A DNA stretch of 64,000 bases from Massilia sp. BSC265 (GTDB taxonomy: Bacteria > Pseudomonadota > Gammaproteobacteria > Burkholderiales > Burkholderiaceae_D), in NCBI RefSeq assembly GCF_000740675.1, contig NZ_JPXI01000010.1, positions 1 through 64,000 of the forward strand. Reading direction: 5' to 3'. Position numbers and translations under genes: made by a program. The notes under the pieces are model-generated. The model saw only the letters and a list, made by a program, of their open reading frames with translations, was not told where the DNA came from and did not search any database. Below, piece by piece: positions 8,253-16,957 of this stretch. Each line of letters opens with the position of its first letter. The first letter of the stretch is position 1.

Positions 8253-8609
8253 CGTTTCTCTCCGCACTTCGTTCAGCTGTACTGTTCTAGTCGTTGCGGG
8301 CGCAGTTGCCCGTCCATAGCCAGCATTATTGGCGATGCCGCAAGGAAACCATCGGAGGAATAGGAAGGGGAATCGGGCCTAATTCAAGACCGAGACAATG
8401 ATGAAGATGTGACCCGTGCGACACAAAAAGTGCTATTTAGGTAACATCATGCGCGCCCTAGATAACTGTTATTCGTAGCGCGAATACAACGCCGGATCCG
8501 TCCTGACAATATGTTGTTAGAACTCAATTGTCTCAGATTGTAACTGTGACGAATTTGAGGCATACTCGATCAAGCCAGGTTTCCGGAACAACAATGAAAG
8601 GCCCTACAG
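8253..8609. other. Intergenic region between flhF and a small plus-strand gene
   Basis: This 357-base region is AT-richer than the flanking genes and is the natural place for a promoter of the flhF unit. An inverted repeat ATTCG-N5-CGAAT lies at 8471-8485. No confident sigma-70 or sigma-54 promoter could be picked by eye. Confidence 0.5.
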
Positions 8610-8846
8610 ATGAAATTCAGGATACCGAAGCGTCAGGCCGGCATGTCTGGAGAAGCCTTTTTGACCACCTGCTGCAAGACGCTCGACAGCAGCATCCCTG
8701 CCCTGAGAACGGCATGCCTGATCGCGGGCGTCATTGCCGCAGGCCTGCGTCTAGGTAGTGTGGGAGATTTCCTGTTCGTCACAGGATTGTTGTTACACTT
8801 CTCGATCTGGTTCGAGAACTGGTGGGTACAGCGGCGACACCGCTGA
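8610..8846 (+). CDS. Small predicted membrane protein, unknown function
   Basis: The 78-residue frame opens MKFRIPKRQAGMSGEAF. It has two likely membrane helices (about residues 29-46 and 50-66) and ends in a basic tail WWVQRRHR. Codon use is GC-rich at third positions, as in a real gene. The ribosome binding site is weak and no family was recognised. It sits alone between flhF and the WecA-like gene and runs opposite to both. It may be spurious. Confidence 0.4.
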   Translation: MKFRIPKRQAGMSGEAFLTTCCKTLDSSIPALRTACLIAGVIAAGLRLGSVGDFLFVTGLLLHFSIWFENWWVQRRHR

Positions 8847-8882
8847 TACCGGCCACCGCGGGCCGGTATCGCGGCGTGCAAA

Positions 8883-10043
8883 TCAGGAAGACGAAGAAGC
8901 GTTGGCGCTGGCCGAAACGGCATCTGCGCCGGCACGACCGGCAACACCCCAACGGCCCCGCACAAGACGGCCATACACTGCAATGTAGAGCGCAAGCTGC
9001 GCCACCACGATCGCCAGGCTGACCGGCGCCGATGCGCCGGCAATCACACTCACCGCCACGCACATTGCCACTGCAGGGGCGATGAAGCACACTACACCCG
9101 CATTGCGGTTCCACGGACGGGACGCGTCACGGCGGACATGTTTATAGACGAGCCTGCGGAACACCAGCGTATGCAGGTGCAGCGCATCCGGTGCGCCTGG
9201 ACTGACGTTCTGGATCACGCGACGGCGGTACATGCTGAACAGCACCTCGATGACCGGATAGCCGCAGATCGCCAGGACCTGCCATGCGTTCACCGACGGG
9301 TTGCGCACCAGAAGGAGCACCGCCATCTCCGACACCAGGAAACCCAGGAAATAAGCGCCGCCATCACCAAGGAACAGCTTACCGAACGGATAGTTCAAGG
9401 CCAGGAACCCGAGGGTCGCGCCGATGCACAGTGCGCCGACCGCCACCACCAGGTTGTCGCCATGCTGCAGGCCGACAGCAGCCAGGCCAGCCGACATGAT
9501 GATGATCGTGCTTCCCGACAGGCCATTGAAGCCGTCGATGATATTGATGGCGTTCGAGCCGCCTGCGACGACCACGGCCGTCACGATGATGGCGAACGGG
9601 GCGAATACCAGCAGGGAATCTACGCCCCATATGTCAAGTTCGGTAAGGGTAGCACCCAGCGCGGCGCTGGCAATCAGCGCACTCATCGCGGTTGCCGCCA
9701 AACGCACCCGCACGGACACGCGTTTCGTGAAGTCTTCGATCAAACCTGCGAGGAAGGCCGGCAGGCTTGCGAGCAGCAGCAGGCGGATGTCGGCCGAATG
9801 CATGGGATCGATGCCGGCCGGGGCCAGCATCTGGAACAGCGCCAGTCCAAGCAGGACGCCTGCAATGACACCAATGCCGCCGATGCGTGGCACGGCGGTC
9901 GTATGCACCTTCTGCACACCATCCAGGTCATGATCGTGGGAGAGTTTGCCGTGCCACTTCTGCGACAGGACGATGAGCAGACAAACTGCAAAACTCACAG
10001 CCAACGCGGTCAAGCCAAGCCCAAATTGATGATATTCCAGCAT
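8883..10043 (-). CDS. WecA/MraY-family undecaprenyl-phosphate sugar-phosphate transferase, copy 1
   Basis: This 386-residue protein has about 10-11 membrane helices and family motifs in order: VQKVHTTAVPRIGG, EDFTKRVSVRVRL, NAINIIDGFNGLSG, FLGDGGAYFLGF and DALHLHTLVFRR. Family members transfer a sugar-1-phosphate (often GlcNAc-1-P) from UDP to undecaprenyl phosphate, the first step of a lipid-linked repeat unit. It lies between flhA and flhF, interrupting the flagellar block. A related copy is at 42066-43217, on the far side of the polysaccharide locus. The C-terminus ends in an Ala/Ser-rich tail. Sugar specificity cannot be read from sequence. Confidence 0.9.
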   Translation of the reverse strand: MLEYHQFGLGLTALAVSFAVCLLIVLSQKWHGKLSHDHDLDGVQKVHTTAVPRIGGIGVIAGVLLGLALFQMLAPAGIDPMHSADIRLLLLASLPAFLAGLIEDFTKRVSVRVRLAATAMSALIASAALGATLTELDIWGVDSLLVFAPFAIIVTAVVVAGGSNAINIIDGFNGLSGSTIIIMSAGLAAVGLQHGDNLVVAVGALCIGATLGFLALNYPFGKLFLGDGGAYFLGFLVSEMAVLLLVRNPSVNAWQVLAICGYPVIEVLFSMYRRRVIQNVSPGAPDALHLHTLVFRRLVYKHVRRDASRPWNRNAGVVCFIAPAVAMCVAVSVIAGASAPVSLAIVVAQLALYIAVYGRLVRGRWGVAGRAGADAVSASANASSSS

Positions 10044-10373
10044 TATTTATCGCAAAGACACCGAACGTGTTCAATCCAACTGAACAACGTTGGCTGATCG
10101 GGAGGTGGTTGTAGATGAGCCGCGATGACATCACGGCTTGGGAAACTTATTGTTTTGCTTGTAGAGCAACCAGAATGTTATCACAAATCAACGGGTTAAG
10201 TTGATTTTAGGAACCAACAACCGGCCCCATATGGGGGGGATGATTCCAAAAAGAGACAAACAGGTGAGGTTTGGAAAAAGCCGACGGCACGGCATTATCA
10301 GATTGGCACTCCGACTTGATTCCCGACAGTTAGGGGGCCTTACCGAAGAGCCGCCTCGCACGGCCCTCCCCTC
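10044..10373. other. Intergenic region upstream of WecA-like copy 1
   Basis: 330 bases with no gene. Contents: an inverted repeat at 10185-10207 and a perfect palindrome CCCCATATGGGG at 10225-10236. The latter might end the flhA transcript, but no run of T follows. It probably includes the promoter of the WecA-like gene. Confidence 0.5.
10185..10207. promoter_or_regulatory. Inverted repeat AAATCAAC-N7-GTTGATTT, possible operator
   Basis: A perfect 8+8 inverted repeat lies about 142 bases upstream of the WecA-like copy 1 start. A weaker related sequence (CACAATCAACCGGTTAG) lies at 43358-43374, at almost the same distance upstream of WecA-like copy 2. The regulator is unknown. Confidence 0.35.
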
Positions 10374-12494
10374 TTACATCGGCACGCCCACCAAGCTAGT
10401 CACCCGAATCGTCTTCGTCTCCGGAATTTCGTTGTGCGACAGCACCTTCAACTGCGGCACTGCGCGACGCAGGAAGCGCGACAACAGCACCCGCAGCGGG
10501 GCCGGTACCAGCAGCACCGGGCTCAGGCCCATCTGCTCCTGCTGGGCAGCGGCATTGGCTGCCTGCTGGGCAATGGTATCGGCCAGGCCCGGCTCGATAC
10601 CGGTACCGTCCCCACCCGCCCCCATCGCCTGCATCAAGAGGCGCTCGAGGCGGTTATCGAGGGTCATCACCGACAGCTCGTTGGTGCCCGGGAACAGCTG
10701 CTGCACGATCGCCCGGCCCAGCGCCACCCGCACCATGGCGGTCAGCTCGTTCGGATCCTGGGTCTGGCCCGCGTACTCCGACAGGCACTCGATGATGGTG
10801 CGCATGTCGCGGATGTGCACGCCTTCCAGCAGCAGGTTCTGCAGCACTTTCTGCAGGGTCGACAGCGACACGACCTTCGGCACCAGGTCTTCCACCAGCT
10901 TCGGCGCCGCCTTGGCCAGGTGGTCCAGCAGGTCCTGGACTTCCATGCGGCCCAGCAGTTCCGAAGCGTGGGTCGTGATCAGGTGGTTCAGGTGGGTGGC
11001 CACCACGGTGCCGGCGTCGACCACGGTGTAACCCAGGCTCTGCGCCTCGTCGCGCAGGCTGGCGTCGATCCAGGTAGCCGGCAGGCCGAAGGCCGGATCG
11101 GTGGTCACCAGGCCCGGTAGCGTGCCGCTGGCCATGCCCGGGTTGATCGCCAGGAACTGGCCGTTGATCGCTTCGCCGGTGCCCACTTCCACGCCCTTGA
11201 GCGTGATGCGGTAGGCCGAGGGCTTGAGTTCGAGGTTGTCGCGGATGTGCACCGGCGGCGCCAGGAAGCCGACTTCTTGTGCAAATTTTTTGCGGATGCC
11301 CTTGATGCGCTTGAGCAGTTCGCCGCCCTGGGTCTTGTCGACCAGCGGGATCAGGCGGTAGCCCACTTCCAGGCCGAGGGTGTCGACCGCCATGACGTCC
11401 TGCCAGGTCGCCTCTTCCGATTCCGGCGCGGCGGTGGCACCGCTCGCGGCAGTGGCAGCCGCCGCTTCGGCCGCGGCGGCCGCTTCCTTGGCCGGCGCCT
11501 CCTTCTTCCGCTTGGCGATCAGCCAGCCGCCGCCGCACAAGGCGCTGCCCAGCAGCAGGAACACCAGGTTCGGCATGCCCGGGATCAGGCCCAGGGCAAA
11601 AATGATGCCGCCGGTGATATACAGGGCTTCCGGACGCGCAAACAGCTGGTTGGTCACCTGGCTGCTGATGTCGTCCTCGTTGGCCACGCGCGACACCACC
11701 ATACCGGCCGCGATCGAGATGATCAGCGAGGGGATCTGCGCCACCAGGCCGTCACCGATGGCCAGCAGCGTATAAGTTTCGGCGGACTGCCCCATCGACA
11801 GGTCGTGCTGCACCACGCCGACAATCAGGCCACCGATCACGTTGATGAGGGTGATCATGATGCCGGCGATGGCGTCGCCCTTCACGTACTTGGACGCACC
11901 GTCCATCGCGCCGTAGAACTCGGCTTCCTGTGCAACCTCGCTGCGACGCTTGCGGGCTTCGGCTTCGCCGATCAGGCCGGCGTTCAGGTCGGCGTCGATC
12001 GCCATCTGCTTGCCCGGCATCGCATCCAGGGCGAAACGCGCGCCCACTTCTGCGATACGGCCCGCGCCCTTGGTCACGACGGTGAAATTGATGATGGTGA
12101 GAATGACGAAGACGACGATACCGACCGTGAAGTTGCCGCCAATGAGGAAGTGGCCGAATGCTTCGACCACCTTGCCCGCGGCTGCGCCACCGGTATGGCC
12201 TTCGGTGAGCACGATACGGGTAGAAGCGACGTTGAGCCCCAGACGCAGCATCGTCGAGATGAGCAGGATGGCCGGGAAGGCCATGAAATCGAGCGGCTTG
12301 ACCGTGTACAGGGCTGTCAAGAGGACGATAACGGACAGCGCGATATTAAAACTGAAGAGCACGTCCAGCACGAAGGCCGGCAGCGGCAGAATCATCATCG
12401 CCAGCAGGACGACGATGAAGATCGGGGCGGCGAGCGCGCTGGCGCCCCGTGCCGCGAGCCCGTTCGTCCATGCCGGCAGTTTGATGCTGTTCAT
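10374..12494 (-). CDS. flhA: Flagellar type III export protein FlhA
   Basis: 706 residues, the usual length. Eight N-terminal membrane helices are followed by the FHIPEP region (FLISTMLRLGLNVASTRIVL, KGAGRIAEVGARFALDAMPGKQMAIDADLNAG) and a large cytosolic export-substrate domain with a low-complexity Ala/Glu linker at about 330-360. It forms the export gate ring of the flagellar secretion apparatus. It lies downstream of flhB on the same strand, separated by REP-like element 3. In many relatives flhF follows directly; here the WecA-like gene intervenes. Confidence 0.97.
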   Translation of the reverse strand: MNSIKLPAWTNGLAARGASALAAPIFIVVLLAMMILPLPAFVLDVLFSFNIALSVIVLLTALYTVKPLDFMAFPAILLISTMLRLGLNVASTRIVLTEGHTGGAAAGKVVEAFGHFLIGGNFTVGIVVFVILTIINFTVVTKGAGRIAEVGARFALDAMPGKQMAIDADLNAGLIGEAEARKRRSEVAQEAEFYGAMDGASKYVKGDAIAGIMITLINVIGGLIVGVVQHDLSMGQSAETYTLLAIGDGLVAQIPSLIISIAAGMVVSRVANEDDISSQVTNQLFARPEALYITGGIIFALGLIPGMPNLVFLLLGSALCGGGWLIAKRKKEAPAKEAAAAAEAAAATAASGATAAPESEEATWQDVMAVDTLGLEVGYRLIPLVDKTQGGELLKRIKGIRKKFAQEVGFLAPPVHIRDNLELKPSAYRITLKGVEVGTGEAINGQFLAINPGMASGTLPGLVTTDPAFGLPATWIDASLRDEAQSLGYTVVDAGTVVATHLNHLITTHASELLGRMEVQDLLDHLAKAAPKLVEDLVPKVVSLSTLQKVLQNLLLEGVHIRDMRTIIECLSEYAGQTQDPNELTAMVRVALGRAIVQQLFPGTNELSVMTLDNRLERLLMQAMGAGGDGTGIEPGLADTIAQQAANAAAQQEQMGLSPVLLVPAPLRVLLSRFLRRAVPQLKVLSHNEIPETKTIRVTSLVGVPM

Positions 12495-12550
12495 TAGTGC
12501 AATGCTCCGCTATTCGTATTGGTGCTTTGGTGCCGATTACGGCTCGTCTT

Positions 12551-12660
12551 GTAGGGTGGGCGGATTCTCCGCCCACGCGGTGATAGTTGTAGCAAGATCA
12601 TCCCCACGAAAGCAGCGCGACTACCACTCACCGCGTGGGCAAGAAACTTGCCCACCCTAC
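12551..12660. repeat. REP-like element 3
   Basis: A full element between flhB and flhA: GTAGGGTGGGCGGATTCTCCGCCCACGCGGTGAT at the left, TCACCGCGTGGGCAAG...CTTGCCCACCCTAC at the right. The right arm pair is compensated (GGGCAAG/CTTGCCC), so the stem is kept. It starts 57 bases upstream of the flhA start and ends 10 bases from the flhB stop codon. Confidence 0.92.
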
Positions 12661-12670
12661 AGTTTTATCA

Positions 12671-13846
12671 TTACTGCAAGAGCCCATTGTTTGCCCCAGG
12701 TCCCTTGTAAGCCGGGTCGTTCGGGTCCATCTCAGCCGGCACCGGCAGTTTCGTCGGACGATCCGGGTAGTTGCCCTCTCCCTTCTTGTAGGCGCGCAGC
12801 TGGTAGACATAGGCCAGCACTTCGGCCACGGCTGAGAACAGCTTTTCCGGGATCTCTTCGTCGATGTCGGTATGCTTGTAGAGCGCACGGGCCAGGGCCG
12901 GCGCTTCCAGCATGGTCACCTTGTGTTCAAGGCCGAGCTCGCGGATCTTGGCCGCGACCTCGTCGACACCCTTGGCCACCACCCGCGGCGCGCCCTTCTG
13001 ACCGTCGGCGTACTTGAGTGCCACGGCATAGTGGGTCGGGTTGGTGACGATCACATCCGCAGTAGGCACATTCTGCATCATACGGCCGCGCGCCATTTCG
13101 CGCTGCATCTGGCGAATCTTCCCCTTAATCTGCGGATTGCCGTCCGACTCCTTCGACTCCTGGATCACTTCCTGGCGCGTCATCTTCATCTTGTCGTGGT
13201 AGTGGTACAGCTGCCAGGGGCCATCGATGGCGGCAATCACGCCCAAGGCGCCGGTAATGAACAGGAAAGCCTTGGCCACCAGCTCGCCCACATGGGCGCT
13301 GCCGGCGTTCAGCGGTTCGACCGCCAGGCCGATCACCGCATCCTTCTGGCTCATGATGACCACCCAGGCCACGGCGCCGACCACCAGGGTCTTGGCGACG
13401 GCCTTCAACAGTTCGATCAGCGCATTAGTGGAGAACATGTTGCCGATGCCCTTGATCGGGTCCAGCTTCATGAAGTTGGGCATGAATGCCTTGGACGAGA
13501 AGTTCCAGCCGCCGATTAGCAGCGGCGACGCGAGCGCCACTAGCATGATCAGGCCGGCCAGCGGCAGGCAGGCAAGCAGGACCGCCACCAGGTCGGTGGT
13601 GATGCGTTCGATCAGGACGCTGGGGTTGTAGACCTGGTCGCGGCTGAGCGACAGGCCGGACTGCATGGCCTGCTCCAGCTTGCCGATCAGCGAGCCGCCG
13701 GTCATCCACAGGCCGGCGCCGGCAGTCATCAGGACGGTGAAGGTGGCAATTTCGCGCGAGCGGGGGACGTCGCCTTCTTCACGGGCTTTCTCTAGCCTTC
13801 TGGGTGACGCTGGTTCTGTTTTTTCTGCGTCGCTGTCGTCCGCCAT
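12671..13846 (-). CDS. flhB: Flagellar type III export switch protein FlhB
   Basis: 391 residues. N-terminal MADDSDAEKTEPASPRRLEKAREEGDVPRSREI is typical, followed by four membrane helices and a cytosolic domain with the autocleavage site NPTH (VTNPTHYAVALKY). FlhB forms part of the export gate and switches substrate specificity from hook to filament proteins after self-cleavage between Asn and Pro. A C-terminal tail of about 30 residues rich in Pro, Asn and Gly extends beyond the conserved core. It is the first gene of the flagellar block as read on the minus strand. Confidence 0.97.
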   Translation of the reverse strand: MADDSDAEKTEPASPRRLEKAREEGDVPRSREIATFTVLMTAGAGLWMTGGSLIGKLEQAMQSGLSLSRDQVYNPSVLIERITTDLVAVLLACLPLAGLIMLVALASPLLIGGWNFSSKAFMPNFMKLDPIKGIGNMFSTNALIELLKAVAKTLVVGAVAWVVIMSQKDAVIGLAVEPLNAGSAHVGELVAKAFLFITGALGVIAAIDGPWQLYHYHDKMKMTRQEVIQESKESDGNPQIKGKIRQMQREMARGRMMQNVPTADVIVTNPTHYAVALKYADGQKGAPRVVAKGVDEVAAKIRELGLEHKVTMLEAPALARALYKHTDIDEEIPEKLFSAVAEVLAYVYQLRAYKKGEGNYPDRPTKLPVPAEMDPNDPAYKGPGANNGLLQ

Positions 13847-14164
13847 CTTGCTTTCCTGCCTTGTCGTTCGTGACTAGTACAAGTCAGCATTGTCGCCGAT
13901 ATTGCCGTACACCCATACCTCAAATAGGGGACCAAAGTGCCCTGTATTCATCGGGCGCCGTCTGGACAAACCGGTTGCATGCTGACATCGGCGCCATATG
14001 CGTTCTGCATGAACTTACCTTTGGGATATGCCGTTGCAGCAAGGGTGTGTAAAAATGTAACGAGCAGTTCCTTTTTTTAATGCAAGGAAATGTTTTGGTA
14101 ATATAATGTGCTTGCAAAAGTAGCACTCCGCACTTCTGTAATTTTGAACAAACAAGGACTCCAC
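13847..14164. other. Divergent intergenic region between flhB and the GfcA-like gene
   Basis: 318 AT-rich bases. A good -10 hexamer TATAAT lies at 14102-14107, correctly oriented and placed for the plus-strand gene at 14165, but no good -35 was found at 16-18 bases. AAGGA at 14154-14158 is that gene's ribosome binding site. A run of T (14072-14078) precedes the promoter region. Confidence 0.5.
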
Positions 14165-14506
14165 ATGAAAAAGCTTCTCGTCGCTAGCGCGATCTTGAGC
14201 CTGCTGTCGACCCAAGTGCTGGCCCAGACCGCCGCACCTGCCGCAGCAACCAACACTGCCGCTACCAGCACCGCTGGTACCGCTGGTACTGCTGGCGCCA
14301 CCGGCACTGCCGGTGCTGCTGGCACTGCAGGTGCCGCTGGCGCAGCAGCTGGCACCGCCAGCACCGCTGGCTTCCTGGGCGGCACCGCCCTGGCCGGCCT
14401 GTCGACCACCACCCTGGTCGCCATCGGCGCCGCTGTTGCCGCTGTCGGCGTTGCTGCTTCGGACAGCGACTCGAGCACCAGCCACGCAGCTACGACCCAC
14501 CACTAA
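14165..14506 (+). CDS. GfcA/YmcD/YjbE-like low-complexity secreted protein
   Basis: 113 residues from ATG 14165 (AAGGA 6 bases upstream). The signal peptide MKKLLVASAILSLLSTQVLAQ is followed by about 50 residues made almost only of Gly, Thr and Ala, a hydrophobic glycine/alanine segment (LVAIGAAVAAVGVAAS), then DSDSSTSH and His/Thr at the end. From memory, E. coli YmcD (GfcA) and YjbE have the same layout, including the VAAS-DS(D/G) junction and Thr-rich tail. They are encoded with YmcA/YjbH in capsule/exopolysaccharide operons. A YjbH-family gene is 3.7 kb away here. The molecular role is unknown. It is convergent with rmlC across a shared terminator. Confidence 0.7.
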   Translation: MKKLLVASAILSLLSTQVLAQTAAPAAATNTAATSTAGTAGTAGATGTAGAAGTAGAAGAAAGTASTAGFLGGTALAGLSTTTLVAIGAAVAAVGVAASDSDSSTSHAATTHH

Positions 14507-14550
14507 TCGTTTTAGCAGAGTGCTTTCCAGCACTTTGTCGAGAATGATTG

Positions 14551-14578
14551 AAAACGGCCGCTTTGCGGCCGTTTTTAT
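14551..14578. terminator. Bidirectional Rho-independent terminator
   Basis: AAAACGGCCGC-TTT-GCGGCCGTTTTTAT: a GC-rich stem with a T run on the plus strand and, read the other way, TTTT on the minus strand. It lies between the convergent GfcA-like gene and rmlC and can serve both. Confidence 0.9.
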
Positions 14579-14622
14579 TCTGAAGTAATTACTTTGCCGT
14601 GTAAAAGGCCGCTGTTGGCGCT

Positions 14623-15174
14623 CTAATCGAACAAATCAGCCTGTTCCAAAGACCGGCCTGAAGCATCCTTTGCTGCCAGCTGGGGAGTAAAATCGATCGG
14701 CCATTCGACAGCCACAGTTGGATCGTTCCACATCAGGCTGCGCTCATGCTCCGGATACCAGTAATCCGTGGTCTTGTAGAGGAACTCGGCTGACTCGCTC
14801 AGCACGACAAAACCATGCGCGAATCCCGGCGGAACCCATAGCTGACGATGGTTGTCTGCGCTCAGGATTTCCCCCACCCATTGTCCAAAGGTTGGTGACG
14901 ATTTCCGCAAATCGACCGCAACGTCAAAGACACTGCCTTGCACCACACGCACCAGTTTGCCTTGGGCATGCTGGATCTGGTAGTGCAAGCCGCGCAATAC
15001 GCCTTTCGCCGACTTGCTGTGGTTGTCTTGTACAAAGTCAACCACCAAGCCCGTGACCTTCCTAAAGTCCTGCGCATTGAAGCTTTCAAAAAAGAAGCCT
15101 CGCGCGTCACCAAACACTTTCGGGGTTAACACCAGCACGTCGGGGATGTCGGTTGGGGTAACGGTATATGGCAT
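14623..15174 (-). CDS. rmlC: dTDP-4-dehydrorhamnose 3,5-epimerase RmlC (copy 1)
   Basis: 183 residues, full length for the family. It has the core RGLHYQ with the catalytic His, FVQDNHSKSAKGVLRG, GSVFDVAVDLRKSSPTFGQWVG, PPGFAHGFVVLSE and the ending LAAKD. It converts dTDP-4-keto-6-deoxy-D-glucose to dTDP-4-keto-L-rhamnose. It is the last gene of rmlBDAC and stops before the terminator shared with the GfcA-like gene. A more diverged copy lies at 41022-41567. Confidence 0.96.
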   Translation of the reverse strand: MPYTVTPTDIPDVLVLTPKVFGDARGFFFESFNAQDFRKVTGLVVDFVQDNHSKSAKGVLRGLHYQIQHAQGKLVRVVQGSVFDVAVDLRKSSPTFGQWVGEILSADNHRQLWVPPGFAHGFVVLSESAEFLYKTTDYWYPEHERSLMWNDPTVAVEWPIDFTPQLAAKDASGRSLEQADLFD

Positions 15175-15180
15175 ATCGAA

Positions 15181-16059
15181 TTACTTCAGGAGATTCAACA
15201 GATAACGGCCATAGCCGTTCTTGGACAGGGGCGATGCTAGCTTTTGCAGGTCCGCAGCATTGATCCAGCCTTGACGGTAGGAGATTTCTTCTGGACAAGC
15301 GACCTGTAGGCCCTGTCGCTTCTGTAATGTAGCAATGAAGCTTGCTGCTTCCAGCAGGCTGTCGTGGGTACCTGTATCCAGCCAGGCGAAGCCTCTGCCC
15401 ATGATCTCGACGTCCAGCATCCCGCGAGAGAGGTAGCATTGGTTCACATCGGTGATCTCCAGCTCGCCACGTGCGGATGGCTTGATATCGGCGGCGATAT
15501 TGCACACGTTGTTATCGTAGAAATACAGCCCAGTCACCGCATAATGCGACTTTGGCACCTTCGGTTTTTCCTCGATACTGATGGCGCGCTGCTTGGCATC
15601 GAATTCGACCACGCCATAGCGTTCCGGATCATGCACGTGATAGGCGAAGACCGTGGCCCCATCGATACGGTCGTTAGCGCTGTGCAGTTGCTTGACCAGG
15701 TCGTGTCCGTAAAAAATATTATCGCCCAACACCAAGGCACTTGGATCGTTGCCGATGAAGTCCCGCCCGATGATGAATGCCTGCGCCAGACCGTCAGGCG
15801 AAGGCTGCACCGCATACTGGATATTCATGCCCCACTGGCTGCCGTCACCGAGCAGTTCCGCAAAGCGCGGGGTGTCGTGCGGCGTGCTAATGACCAGCAC
15901 GTCGCGAATACCACTCAGCATCAAGGTGCTGAGCGGGTAGTAGATCATCGGTTTGTCATACACCGGCATCAGTTGTTTACTGACGGCCTGGGTCACCGGA
16001 TAAAGCCGTGTTCCGGAGCCGCCGGCGAGGATGATTCCCTTGCGTTTGGAATTGGACAT
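15181..16059 (-). CDS. rmlA: Glucose-1-phosphate thymidylyltransferase RmlA
   Basis: 292 residues with [38 protein letters not shown], the nucleotide-binding signature, then [32 protein letters not shown] and the C-terminal [13 protein letters not shown]. It makes dTDP-glucose from glucose-1-phosphate and dTTP, the first step to dTDP-L-rhamnose. It is 6 bases upstream of rmlC and 9 bases after rmlD. The C-terminal 40% of this gene has a mutated homologue at 41568-42027. Confidence 0.97.
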   Translation of the reverse strand: MSNSKRKGIILAGGSGTRLYPVTQAVSKQLMPVYDKPMIYYPLSTLMLSGIRDVLVISTPHDTPRFAELLGDGSQWGMNIQYAVQPSPDGLAQAFIIGRDFIGNDPSALVLGDNIFYGHDLVKQLHSANDRIDGATVFAYHVHDPERYGVVEFDAKQRAISIEEKPKVPKSHYAVTGLYFYDNNVCNIAADIKPSARGELEITDVNQCYLSRGMLDVEIMGRGFAWLDTGTHDSLLEAASFIATLQKRQGLQVACPEEISYRQGWINAADLQKLASPLSKNGYGRYLLNLLK

Positions 16060-16068
16060 TGTTGTCTT

Positions 16069-16956
16069 TTAAAAAATTTGCTGTAAGACGTGGCGGACGC
16101 TTTCCTGCCAGGGCGGGAGCCGCAAACCGAAGGTATTGCGGAAGCGGCTGGTGTCGAGCCTGGAATTGGCCGGCCGTTTGGCCGGAGTCGGGTACTGCGC
16201 GGTCGTGAGCGGCATGACTGTCTCTGGACTTGCCTTGAGCGCCTGGCCCGCAGTCAGCGCTTCACCAATGACGAAGCGCGCATAGTCGCACCAGCTGGTT
16301 TCGCCTGATGCGGCGACGTGGTAGGTTCCGTATGGGAACCCATCCGCGCCTTTGCGCTGGTACTGTCGGACCAGGTGTGCCGTCAGGTCAGCCAGCACGG
16401 CTGCCGAAGTTGGGGCGCCGAACTGGTCCGCTACGACGTTCAGCTGCTCGCGTTCGGCAGCGAGACGCAACATGGTTTTCGCAAAGTTGCCCCCATGTGC
16501 CCCCACCACCCAGCTGGTGCGCATGATCAGGTGGCGAGGATTGGCCCTGACCAGCGCCACCTCCCCCGCGTATTTGGTGCTGCCGTACACGCTTTGCGGG
16601 TCGGGCTGGTCATCCTCCGAATAATGACCATCCTTGCTGCCACTGAACACATAGTCCGTCGAAAAGTGCACGACCAGTGCGCCAAGGCGCGCGGCTTCTT
16701 CCCCGAGAACGCCGGGTGCCCTGGCGTTCACGGCAAATGCAGTGGCTTCGTCGGCCTCGGCCTTGTCCACGGCGGTGTAGGCGGCTGGATTGACGATGAC
16801 GTCCGGTGCGACACGCCTTACCAGTTCACGGATTGCCTCGACGTCGGTCAAGTTGCAATTTCCATGACCGACGGCAATGACTTCGCCAAGCGGCGCCAGC
16901 GCACGCTGCAACTCGAAGCCAACCTGGCCATTCCTGCCTGTGACGAGGATTTTCAA
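16069..16956 (-). CDS. rmlD: dTDP-4-dehydrorhamnose reductase RmlD
   Basis: 295 residues. Rossmann start MKILVTGRNGQVGFELQRAL, catalytic region HFSTDYVFSG with YGSTKYAGE (YxxxK), and the substrate loop near MRTSWVVG. It reduces dTDP-4-keto-L-rhamnose to dTDP-L-rhamnose with NAD(P)H. It starts 1 base after the rmlB stop, consistent with one operon. Confidence 0.96.
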   Translation of the reverse strand: MKILVTGRNGQVGFELQRALAPLGEVIAVGHGNCNLTDVEAIRELVRRVAPDVIVNPAAYTAVDKAEADEATAFAVNARAPGVLGEEAARLGALVVHFSTDYVFSGSKDGHYSEDDQPDPQSVYGSTKYAGEVALVRANPRHLIMRTSWVVGAHGGNFAKTMLRLAAEREQLNVVADQFGAPTSAAVLADLTAHLVRQYQRKGADGFPYGTYHVAASGETSWCDYARFVIGEALTAGQALKASPETVMPLTTAQYPTPAKRPANSRLDTSRFRNTFGLRLPPWQESVRHVLQQIF

Positions 16957-16957
16957 T

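Noticed and set aside
10225-10236. Palindrome CCCCATATGGGG as terminator of flhA
   Set aside because: Short stem with no T run; it could be a protein-binding site or chance.
10305-10321. TGGCAC-like sequence as a sigma-54 promoter
   Set aside because: The spacing is 6 rather than 5 and the -12 element is TTGA rather than TTGC; there is no gene downstream in that direction.
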